Shown: one piece after another, positions 1-6,139 of the stretch
Layout: every line of letters starts with the position of its first letter
Numbering within the stretch: position 1 is the stretch's first letter
Position numbers and translations under genes: made by a program
Notes under the pieces: model-generated
Databases searched by the model: none
Told to the model about the DNA's origin: nothing
What the model saw: the letters and a program-made list of their open reading frames with translations, nothing else
Assembly: GCA_900752305.1 (NCBI GenBank)
Contig: CAADUV010000010.1
Coordinates: 1 to 6,436 of the forward strand
Reading direction: 5' to 3'
DNA: 6,436 nt
Origin: an uncultured Oscillospiraceae bacterium
Lineage (GTDB): Bacteria; Bacillota; Clostridia; Oscillospirales; Oscillospiraceae

Positions 1-1
1 G

Positions 2-1387
2 TTGTCTCTGTGCGGGGTGGTTTTCACCTACCACCTGTCTCCCCGCCCCAGCCACTCCAAGGAGTTGGGGCGGTACATGACAACCCGGAGCGTCCGGGGC
101 AGCGTGGTGAACTCCGCTGAGGCGGCGGCCAGTCACATCAAGGATGATGGCTTCTGGCGGGCTGAGGTGGAGGGGAACCGGTGCAACCGGTTCTGCCTCA
201 CCGGCGGCTATGGCACCATGAGCTATTGGAGTGTGCTGGACGGCAACCTGGTGGACTACTATCTGGACTTTGACCTGAACTCTGTCCGCCAGTCCTACGC
301 AGTGTGGGGACTGGATGAGCGTGCCAGCCTGTGCGCTGCGTCCAGCGTGAAGTACTTCGTGGGCAAGGCCACGGATGACGATGGCAAGGCAAAGAACTAC
401 GCCCCCTACGGCTTTGAGGCGGTGGGGAAGGATGGGAAATTCACCATCTATCAGAACAAGTACGCCCTGCCGGTGGGGTACACCTACACCGGTTACCTGA
501 CCCGTTCTGCTTATGACAAGCTGTCTCCCTTGGAGAGACAGCAGGCGCTGCTCCAGTGTGTCATTCTGCCGGATGAGCAGGCGGAACAGGTACAAGACCA
601 GCTGACCGAGACCAAGCCCCGGTTGTCTACGCAGGACGTACCCTGGTCGGTGAAAGACCAGAAGGATGCTAAGCTGAAGGACAACGCCATTGTGGTCAAG
701 AAGCCAGGCGGGTCGGTGACGCTGACCTTTGCCGGTGCGGCGGACTGCGAGACCTATGTGTACTTCAAAAACTTGGAGATGACCAAAAGCAAGACGGACG
801 ACTGCACCATGACGGTCAGCGGCAACGGCGTGGGCAAAAAGACCAACCTCTACCGGGAAGGCTCCCTGTACACCTTCCAGCGGGATGGGGTGACCTTCAA
901 CCTGGGCTACAGCGCCGACGGCGTGAAGCAGTGCAAGGTCACCTTTGACGCGAAGGGGACGTACACCTTTGACGCGCTGCAGGTGGTCTGTTTGCCTATG
1001 GCGGACTACGTGCGGGACGTGACTGCTCTGGGCGAAGTGACCATGGAGGACGCCAAGGAGGAAGCCGGTTCCGTGTCCGGCTCGGTGACCTTGACGGATA
1101 CCCGGATGCTCACCCTGTCCATCCCCTGGCAGAAGGGATGGACGGTACGGGTGGACGGTCAGAAGGCTGACGCCATCCGGGTCAACGGGATGTACACCGG
1201 TGTGCTGCTGCAGCCGGGGACCCATACCATTGAGGCAACCTATCAGATCCCCGGCTTGAAGCCGGGCGCTGTGGTGTCTGCTGTCGCCCTGGTGGGCGGC
1301 GTGGCCGTGGTGATCTGGGCCAAAAGACGGCGGAAGCGGGGCGGCGCACGGGTGCGTCGTGGCGTGGACGTGCCGGCGGAAACATAA
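2..1387 (+). CDS. YfhO-family membrane protein (GT-C-like glycosyltransferase), C-terminal part, 5' truncated
   Basis: The reading frame is open to the left edge, so the true start lies outside the window and the TTG at 2 should not be taken as a start. The visible ~461 residues are the extracytoplasmic C-terminal half of a YfhO-like protein; full family members run roughly 800-900 residues with many N-terminal membrane helices, which are missing here. Family-like landmarks are DDGFWR (48-53), GGYGTMSYWSVLDGN (68-82), the RQSYAVWGLDER stretch (96-107), SVKYFV (115-120) and YALPVGYTY (154-162). Near the end comes a beta-rich region with PWQKGWTVRVDGQ, then GTHTIEATY and PGLKPG, followed by a last membrane helix (about 421-440) and a basic tail (KRRRKR). 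In Bacillus, YfhO works with the CsbB glycosyltransferase to glycosylate lipoteichoic acid outside the cell. Here a CsbB/GtrB-type enzyme lies two genes downstream, which supports the same kind of role. The acceptor cannot be read from the sequence. Confidence 0.85.
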   Translation: MSLCGVVFTYHLSPRPSHSKELGRYMTTRSVRGSVVNSAEAAASHIKDDGFWRAEVEGNRCNRFCLTGGYGTMSYWSVLDGNLVDYYLDFDLNSVRQSYAVWGLDERASLCAASSVKYFVGKATDDDGKAKNYAPYGFEAVGKDGKFTIYQNKYALPVGYTYTGYLTRSAYDKLSPLERQQALLQCVILPDEQAEQVQDQLTETKPRLSTQDVPWSVKDQKDAKLKDNAIVVKKPGGSVTLTFAGAADCETYVYFKNLEMTKSKTDDCTMTVSGNGVGKKTNLYREGSLYTFQRDGVTFNLGYSADGVKQCKVTFDAKGTYTFDALQVVCLPMADYVRDVTALGEVTMEDAKEEAGSVSGSVTLTDTRMLTLSIPWQKGWTVRVDGQKADAIRVNGMYTGVLLQPGTHTIEATYQIPGLKPGAVVSAVALVGGVAVVIWAKRRRKRGGARVRRGVDVPAET

Positions 1388-1407
1388 AAATACGCAATTC
1401 CCTTTTT

Positions 1408-1413
1408 AGGAGG
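1408..1413 (+). promoter_or_regulatory. Ribosome binding site of the aminotransferase gene
   Basis: Perfect AGGAGG seven bases before the ATG at 1421. It fixes the start of the aminotransferase. The 33-base gap after the upstream stop shows no promoter or terminator hairpin, consistent with cotranscription. Confidence 0.9.
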
Positions 1414-1420
1414 CAGAATC

Positions 1421-2563
1421 ATGAAGAACATTCCCTTCAATATCCCACCTGCGACCGGCCGGGAGCCGGAGTATCTGGCTAAGGCCATCGCCAACCACAA
1501 GCTGTGTGGGGACGGCCCCTTTACCAAGCAGTGCCATCAGTGGCTGGAGGAGCGGACGGGCGCGCCTAAGGCACTGCTGACCACCTCGGGCACCAGTGCG
1601 CTGGAGATGGCGGCGCTGCTGTGCGACGTTCAGCCGGGGGATGAGGTCATCCTGCCCTCCTTCACCTTCGTCTCTACCGCAGACGCCTTTGTGCAGCGGG
1701 GGGCGAAGGTGGTGTATGTAGACATCCGTCCCGACACCATGAACATCGACGAGACCAAAATTGAAGCTGCCATCACTGACAAGACCACCTGCATCTGCGT
1801 GGTCCATTACGCTGGCGTGGCCTGCGAGATGGACACCATCATGGACATCGCCCGCCGCCATCATTTGAAGGTGGTGGAGGATGCCGCCCAGGGAGTTATG
1901 AGCAGCTATAAAGGCCGTGCCTTGGGTACCATTGGCGATGTGGGCTGCTACAGCTTCCACGAGACCAAAAACTATACCATGGGCGAGGGCGGCGCTGTGC
2001 TGGTCAACCACCCGGAGGACATCGAACGGGCGGAGATCATCCGCGAGAAGGGCACCAACCGGAGCAAGTTCCTGCGGGGTCAGATCGACAAGTACACCTG
2101 GGTGGACTACGGCTCCAGCTACCTGCCCAGTGACCTGAACGCCGCCTATCTGCTGCCTCAGCTGGAAGAGGCGGACAAGATCAACGAGGACCGTCTGCAC
2201 AGTTGGAATCGGTACTATAAGGGACTGGAACCGCTGCAAAAGGCAGGGAAGATCGACCTGCCGGTGATTCCGGAAGGGTGCGTCCACAACAGCCATATGT
2301 TCTACATTAAGTGTGCCGATCTGGAAGAGCGGACGGCGCTGATCGCCTTCCTGAAGGGACGGGGCATCACCTCCTCCTTCCACTACATCCCCCTCCACAG
2401 CGCCCCCGCTGGACAGCGGTTCGGCTACTTCGGCGGGGAGGATGTGTACACCACCAAGGAGAGCAACCGGCTGACCCGTCTGCCTATGTACTATGGGCTG
2501 ACCGATGAGGACGGTGAGGCGGTCATCAACGCCATTTATGAATTTTATGGCGAGAGCCGATAA
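1421..2563 (+). CDS. rffA: dTDP-4-amino-4,6-dideoxygalactose transaminase (DegT/DnrJ/EryC1/StrS family, WecE/RffA type)
   Basis: Cytoplasmic PLP-dependent enzyme, expected to convert dTDP-4-keto-6-deoxyglucose plus glutamate to dTDP-4-amino-4,6-dideoxy-D-galactose (dTDP-Fuc4N). The 380 residues match E. coli WecE, as I remember it, along nearly the whole length, including KLCGDGPFT (27-35), DVQPGDEVILPSFTFVSTA (69-87), RPDTMNIDET (103-112), HYAGVACEMDTIM (129-141), EDAAQGVMS (153-161), EIIREKGTNRS and HYIPLHSAPAG. Cofactor residues are in place: the SGTSAL phosphate-binding region (56-61), Asp154 and Gln157 of EDAAQ, and the Schiff-base lysine Lys183 in SFHETKNYT. Compared with remembered E. 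coli WecE, one glycine is missing just after this lysine loop (TMGEGG versus TAGGEGG). Length is normal (E. coli about 376). The ATG has a perfect AGGAGG. No RmlA/RmlB genes to make the substrate and no WecD-like acetyltransferase are in the window. Product specificity could differ within this aminotransferase family, but the close match to WecE makes Fuc4N the best call. Confidence 0.93.
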   Translation: MKNIPFNIPPATGREPEYLAKAIANHKLCGDGPFTKQCHQWLEERTGAPKALLTTSGTSALEMAALLCDVQPGDEVILPSFTFVSTADAFVQRGAKVVYVDIRPDTMNIDETKIEAAITDKTTCICVVHYAGVACEMDTIMDIARRHHLKVVEDAAQGVMSSYKGRALGTIGDVGCYSFHETKNYTMGEGGAVLVNHPEDIERAEIIREKGTNRSKFLRGQIDKYTWVDYGSSYLPSDLNAAYLLPQLEEADKINEDRLHSWNRYYKGLEPLQKAGKIDLPVIPEGCVHNSHMFYIKCADLEERTALIAFLKGRGITSSFHYIPLHSAPAGQRFGYFGGEDVYTTKESNRLTRLPMYYGLTDEDGEAVINAIYEFYGESR

Positions 2564-2587
2564 GGGAGAGAAACGAGAGAGAACGCT

Positions 2588-3547
2588 ATGAAAACGATCA
2601 GTTTTGTTATCCCCTGTTACGCCAGTGAAGGCTCTGTGGCGCTGGTCATGGAGGAGATTCGCCAGACGGTGGCGGAGAAGCCGGAGTTCGACTATGAGAT
2701 CGTGGCGGTCAACGACTGCTCCCCGGACAACGTGCTGTCCGTCCTCCGGCAGGAGGCGGAAGCCGACCCCAAGGTGAAGGTGGTGGATCTGGCCAAGAAC
2801 GGTGGGCGGCACTGCGCGCTGATGGCTGGGTTCCACGTGGCGTCGGGAGACTATGTGGTGTGTATCGACGACGACTTGCAATGCCCCACCGACCAGCTGT
2901 GGAATCTGCTGGCACCGCTGGAGGCGGGGGACTATGACGTGTCCATCGCCCGGTACGCCAAGAAGAAGCAGAGCGCGTTTAAGAACTTTGGCAGCAGCGT
3001 CCACAACAAGGTGTCCGACTGGCTGCTGGGGAAGGACAAGAATTTGCGCTTCTCCAACTTTTCCGCCATGCGCCGGTTCGTCCGGGATGAGGTCATCCGC
3101 TATCGCAACCCCTATCCCTACATCTCCGGCCTGATGCTCCGCGCTACCAGCCGGGTGTGCAACGTGGATATGGAAGAGCGGGAGCGCACCATTGGCACCG
3201 GCCACTACACCTTTAAGAAATCCTTCGCCCTGTGGATGAACAGTTTTACTGCCTTTTCGGTGAAACCCCTCCGAGTCTCCACGGCCTGCGGGTGCATCTG
3301 CGCCTTTGCCGGGCTGCTGGAGCTGGTGTATATCATCGTGCGTAAGCTGCTCACCCCCAGCGTGCCCGCTGGGTACAGCTCTATCATGGCGGTGCTGCTC
3401 TTTGTGGGCGGCATGATCCTGTTCATGCTGGGGCTCATCGGCGAGTACATCGGGCGCATCTATATCAGCTTGAACAACTCCCCTCAGTTCGTGGTGCGAG
3501 AGACCTGGAACGTGGAGGAGGAGCGAAAGGAGGAGCTGAAATTATGA
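2588..3547 (+). CDS. GT2 polyprenyl-phosphate glycosyltransferase, ArnC/GtrB/CsbB-like, with two C-terminal membrane helices
   Basis: Membrane-anchored family 2 glycosyltransferase of 319 residues, the usual size for this family. The N-terminal half is a GT-A fold: SFVIPCYASEGSV (5-17), EIVAVNDCSPDN (37-48), NGGRH (71-75) and the metal/nucleotide-binding DDDLQ at 94-98. The C-terminal part has two membrane helices (about 229-251 and 263-286), followed by the GEYIGRIY signature (285-292) and a cytosolic tail. Known relatives move a sugar from a nucleotide to undecaprenyl phosphate on the inner face of the membrane: ArnC (Ara4N-formyl), GtrB (glucose) and CsbB (GlcNAc). Placed between the Fuc4N aminotransferase and the ligase genes, its likely donor is dTDP-Fuc4N or a modified form; this is inferred from context. 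It starts at ATG 2588 with only a weak purine-rich leader (gagaga at 2575-2580), and its stop overlaps the next start as ATGA. Confidence 0.92.
   Translation: MKTISFVIPCYASEGSVALVMEEIRQTVAEKPEFDYEIVAVNDCSPDNVLSVLRQEAEADPKVKVVDLAKNGGRHCALMAGFHVASGDYVVCIDDDLQCPTDQLWNLLAPLEAGDYDVSIARYAKKKQSAFKNFGSSVHNKVSDWLLGKDKNLRFSNFSAMRRFVRDEVIRYRNPYPYISGLMLRATSRVCNVDMEERERTIGTGHYTFKKSFALWMNSFTAFSVKPLRVSTACGCICAFAGLLELVYIIVRKLLTPSVPAGYSSIMAVLLFVGGMILFMLGLIGEYIGRIYISLNNSPQFVVRETWNVEEERKEELKL
3527..3533 (+). promoter_or_regulatory. Ribosome binding site of the ATP-grasp gene, inside the glycosyltransferase gene
   Basis: AAGGAGG ten bases before the ATG at 3544. It lies inside the last codons of the upstream gene, and the start and stop overlap as ATGA (3544-3547), which points to translational coupling of the glycosyltransferase and the ATP-grasp enzyme. 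Confidence 0.85.
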
Positions 3548-4737
3548 AGAAAAAACTGCTGATTTTAGGCGCTGGCATCTACCAGGTGCCTCTGATCGAG
3601 ACAGCCAAGCGGATGGGCCTGGAGACCATCGTGGCCAGCATTCCTGGCAACTATCCAGGCTTTGCGCTGGCGGACAAAGTGGTCTATGAGAACACGGTGG
3701 ACAAGGAAGCCATGCTGGCGCTGGCCAAGGCAGAGCAGGTGGCTGGGGTCTGCGTGTGCGGCACCGATGTTTGCGTGCCTGCCCAGGGGTATGTGTGCGA
3801 TCAGTTGGGGCTGAAAGGCCCCAGCGAGGTGGCGGCGGAACGTGCCCAGGACAAGGCGCTGATGAAGGCGGCCTTTGAGAAGGGCGGCGTGCGGACGGCG
3901 CGGTTCCTTCATGTGGATATTGACAATGCCAACCCCGTGGACATCTGCCAGGAGATCGGTTACCCGGTCATCTTCAAGAGTGTGGACTCCTCCGGCAGCC
4001 GGGGTATCACCCGGGTCAATGGCCCCGAGGATATCGCCTACGCCTATGAGCAGGTGAAGGAGAATACCCATGCGGATCACTACCTCATCGAGGAGTTCCT
4101 CATCGGCGACGAATTTGGCGCACAGGCGTTTGTGCTGGATGGGGAAGTGCAGTTCATCCTGCCCCACGGGGACTATGTGTTCCAGGGGGATACCGGGGTG
4201 CCCATCGGCCATTTTGCGCCCTATGATATGGGTGCGGACATCGTAGCGGACGCGGAGGAACAGCTGCGCCGGGCGGTGAAGAGCCTGGAGGTGGACAACT
4301 GCGCCATCAATGCTGACTTCATCCTGTGCAAGGGCAAGACCTATGTGCTGGAGATCGGCGCACGGGCGGGTGCCACCTGTCTGGTGGAGATGACCAGCTT
4401 GTACTATGGTTTTGACTACTATGAGAAGATCATCCAGTGCAATCTGGGTGAAAAACCCGACTTTACGCCTCAGGCGGCACCTCAGCCCAACGCCGAGATG
4501 CTGTTCCAGGCGCCGGTGACGGGGCAGATCACGGAAATTGATTTCAGTGGCGTGACGCCGGACGAGCGCATCATCAACCTGTCCATGGATTACCAGGTGG
4601 GCGACGCGGTGCGGCAGTTCCGCAAGGGGCCGGATCGCATCGGGCAGATCATTGCCATCGGGGATAATGTGCCCCAGGCGAAGGAGCTGATCGACCGGGC
4701 GATGGCCCAGGTGAAGATCACCATCGACCCGGAATAA
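3544..4737 (+). CDS. ATP-grasp domain enzyme, probable carboxylate-amine ligase
   Basis: Soluble 397-residue ATP-grasp protein. The N-terminal Rossmann-like domain starts with KKLLILGAGIYQVPLIETAKRMG (3-25), as in PurK, carbamoyl-phosphate synthase and amino-acid ligases. The ATP-grasp core follows: DKALMK with Lys104 in the 103-108 stretch, FKSVDSSGSRG (144-154) with Lys145 and the glycine-rich loop, and the EEF adenine-binding strand (183-185). Then come NADF (256-259) and VLEIGARAGA (268-277), with Glu270 as the likely Mg ligand and Arg274 as the likely phosphate/substrate arginine. The C-terminal stretch (about 318-397: LFQAPVTGQI, QVGDAV, DRIGQIIAIGDN) resembles the last subdomain of ATP-grasp L-amino-acid ligases. 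Such enzymes make an acyl phosphate from a carboxylate and couple it to an amine. Next to an aminosugar enzyme, an attractive but unproven role is amide formation on the Fuc4N 4-amino group. Family certainty is high; substrates are unknown. Confidence 0.88.
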   Translation: MKKKLLILGAGIYQVPLIETAKRMGLETIVASIPGNYPGFALADKVVYENTVDKEAMLALAKAEQVAGVCVCGTDVCVPAQGYVCDQLGLKGPSEVAAERAQDKALMKAAFEKGGVRTARFLHVDIDNANPVDICQEIGYPVIFKSVDSSGSRGITRVNGPEDIAYAYEQVKENTHADHYLIEEFLIGDEFGAQAFVLDGEVQFILPHGDYVFQGDTGVPIGHFAPYDMGADIVADAEEQLRRAVKSLEVDNCAINADFILCKGKTYVLEIGARAGATCLVEMTSLYYGFDYYEKIIQCNLGEKPDFTPQAAPQPNAEMLFQAPVTGQITEIDFSGVTPDERIINLSMDYQVGDAVRQFRKGPDRIGQIIAIGDNVPQAKELIDRAMAQVKITIDPE

Positions 4738-4770
4738 GCGGCTGCCCTTGGCGGGAGAGAGACGAAGGAA

Positions 4771-4776
4771 AAGGAG
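4771..4776 (+). promoter_or_regulatory. Ribosome binding site of the adenylate-forming enzyme gene
   Basis: AAGGAG nine bases before the ATG at 4786, inside a purine-rich 48-base gap (4738-4785). The gap has no convincing hairpin or T-tract, so there is no terminator between the two ligase genes. Confidence 0.85.
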
Positions 4777-4785
4777 AAACGTGTT

Positions 4786-6129
4786 ATGTCTTACGCTTCA
4801 GAGAAACGGTGGGAAAACCTGTGGTATTTTCCCACGGACCTGATGAAATTATATCGGAAAGTGCCCACCAACCCCGCCAAGGTAAAGGCGGTGCAGGATC
4901 GAAAAGTCCGGGAGCTGATGAAGATTGCCTACGACATCCCCTTCTATCGGGAACGGTTCGAGGCCACCGGCACCACGCCGGAGGATTACACCTGCGCCGA
5001 GGACCTGTACAAGTTCCCGGTGCTGACCAAGGAGGAGCTGCGGGACTGGTCCAATCTGGAGCTGGACGAGCATCCGGAGAAGTACAAGGACTGGCACATC
5101 TCTCCCACCAGCGGTTCCACCGGTGTGCCCCTGCGCACGCCCTTCTCTCCCAAGGAGAATGCCTGGAACAAGGCCAACTTTATGCGCTCCATCATGCTGG
5201 CTGGTTTCAAGCCGGGTATCCACAAGTGCCTCCACCGGCCCAACAGTCTGCACACGGTCACCGGCGGCAAGAAGAGCTGGACGCAGCAGCTCATCGACAC
5301 CCGGTGGAAGGATATGTCCGATGCCATTAAGCAGCGGGTGCCCAGCCGTATCCTGCTCCAGGAGATCAACGACTTCAAGCCCGATTACCTGTACATTCAC
5401 AAGAACATTATGGTTCGGGTGTGCCTGTACGCCAAGCGCAACCGGCTGTACATCCACAAGCCCAAGTGGTATTCGCCCATCAGCGAGATGCTGGACCCCA
5501 GCAGCGAAGCGCTGCTGAAGGAGATGCTGGGGCCGGGGCTCATCAACCCCTACGGCCTGTCCGAGACCTCCACGGCGGCAGTGCGTTTGCCGGGAGAGGA
5601 GTTTTTCCGGGTCAACAGTGACACCCATGTGGTCAACATCCTGGACGACGACGGGAACCCGGCGGACAACGGCGTGGCGGTCGTCACTCCCCTGTACAAG
5701 ACTGACTTCCCTCTCATCAACTACGTCACCGGCGACCGGATGGAGTCCCGGATGGTGGACGGCCTGCGGCAGATCACCAACATCAAGGGGAGGATGAACG
5801 ACGTCATCCACCACAAGGACGGCAGCGTGACCGAGTGGGGTAACCTGGAAGTGGTGGTCAACTACGCCGTTGGCCTGGGCGTGGCTCAGAGCCGGTTCAT
5901 CCAGGAGAGCTATGACACCATCCGCATTCAGGCGGTCAAAGACCCCTTCTGCCATATGAGCACGGAGGAGATCGAGCAGAAATATACGTCGGTGTTCGCA
6001 CCGGCGCTGAAGAATGAGTTCCACTTTGTCTACGAGTGGATGGACGAGATCCCCAGCGACCCCAATGGCAAGCTGCGGATGATCGTGAACAACCTGCCGG
6101 AGGAGGCCAAGAAGGTCGTGGAACGATAA
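4786..6129 (+). CDS. PaaK/CapK-like adenylate-forming enzyme (phenylacetate-CoA ligase family)
   Basis: Cytoplasmic member of the ANL superfamily, 447 residues, the usual PaaK/CapK size. The N-terminus has the PaaK-like pattern of an RELMKIAYDIPFYRERFE helix (43-59) and FPVLTKEELR (77-86). Core motifs are intact: the phosphate loop TSGSTGVPL (108-116), the aromatic/Glu motif YGLSET (256-261), YVTGD (313-317), KGRMNDVI (334-341), and the C-terminal PNGKLRM (426-432), where Lys429 sits at the position of the catalytic lysine. This suggests the enzyme can still adenylate a carboxylate. True PaaK enzymes make phenylacetyl-CoA, but relatives in polysaccharide loci (CapK-type) are of unknown substrate, and the sugar-locus context makes phenylacetate breakdown unlikely. 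It may activate the acid that decorates the amino sugar, as a CoA ester or acyl-adenylate. It is separated from the ATP-grasp gene by 48 bases and from the next gene by 10. Confidence 0.9.
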   Translation: MSYASEKRWENLWYFPTDLMKLYRKVPTNPAKVKAVQDRKVRELMKIAYDIPFYRERFEATGTTPEDYTCAEDLYKFPVLTKEELRDWSNLELDEHPEKYKDWHISPTSGSTGVPLRTPFSPKENAWNKANFMRSIMLAGFKPGIHKCLHRPNSLHTVTGGKKSWTQQLIDTRWKDMSDAIKQRVPSRILLQEINDFKPDYLYIHKNIMVRVCLYAKRNRLYIHKPKWYSPISEMLDPSSEALLKEMLGPGLINPYGLSETSTAAVRLPGEEFFRVNSDTHVVNILDDDGNPADNGVAVVTPLYKTDFPLINYVTGDRMESRMVDGLRQITNIKGRMNDVIHHKDGSVTEWGNLEVVVNYAVGLGVAQSRFIQESYDTIRIQAVKDPFCHMSTEEIEQKYTSVFAPALKNEFHFVYEWMDEIPSDPNGKLRMIVNNLPEEAKKVVER

Positions 6130-6133
6130 GGAG
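6128..6133 (+). promoter_or_regulatory. Ribosome binding site overlapping a stop codon
   Basis: AAGGAG formed partly by the last two bases of the upstream TAA (6127-6129), six bases before the GTG at 6140. It supports the GTG as the start of the last gene and close coupling with the ligase gene. Confidence 0.8.
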
Positions 6134-6139
6134 TATCCT

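Noticed and set aside
175..193. Perfect 7-bp inverted repeat GAACCGG/CCGGTTC with a 5-base loop
   Set aside because: It lies inside the YfhO coding frame, encodes NRCNRF, and has no T-tract, so it is not a terminator. A single short palindrome in GC-rich DNA is likely chance.
1250..1266. GC-rich inverted repeat CCCGGCTT-G-AAGCCGGG near the end of the YfhO gene
   Set aside because: It is within coding sequence for the conserved PGLKPG motif before the last membrane helix. The one-base centre makes a poor hairpin loop and no T run follows, so neither terminator nor operator is supported.
1406..3205. Very long minus-strand open frame (about 599 codons) across two genes
   Set aside because: It runs antisense to the aminotransferase and GT2 genes, both of which match known families with full motifs. 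Long antisense frames are expected in GC-rich coding DNA, and its protein is an uninformative run rich in His, Val, Leu and Gln with no recognisable domain.
4738..4785. Possible terminator or promoter in the largest gap between genes
   Set aside because: Only a weak CCC/GGG pairing is present and no T-tract; the rest is purine-rich leader ending in a good ribosome binding site. No -35/-10 pair is convincing.
4786..6129. Phenylacetate catabolism enzyme (true PaaK)
   Set aside because: The family match is real, but there are no other paa genes, and the enzyme sits among cell-surface sugar genes. A CapK-like role in glycan modification fits better.
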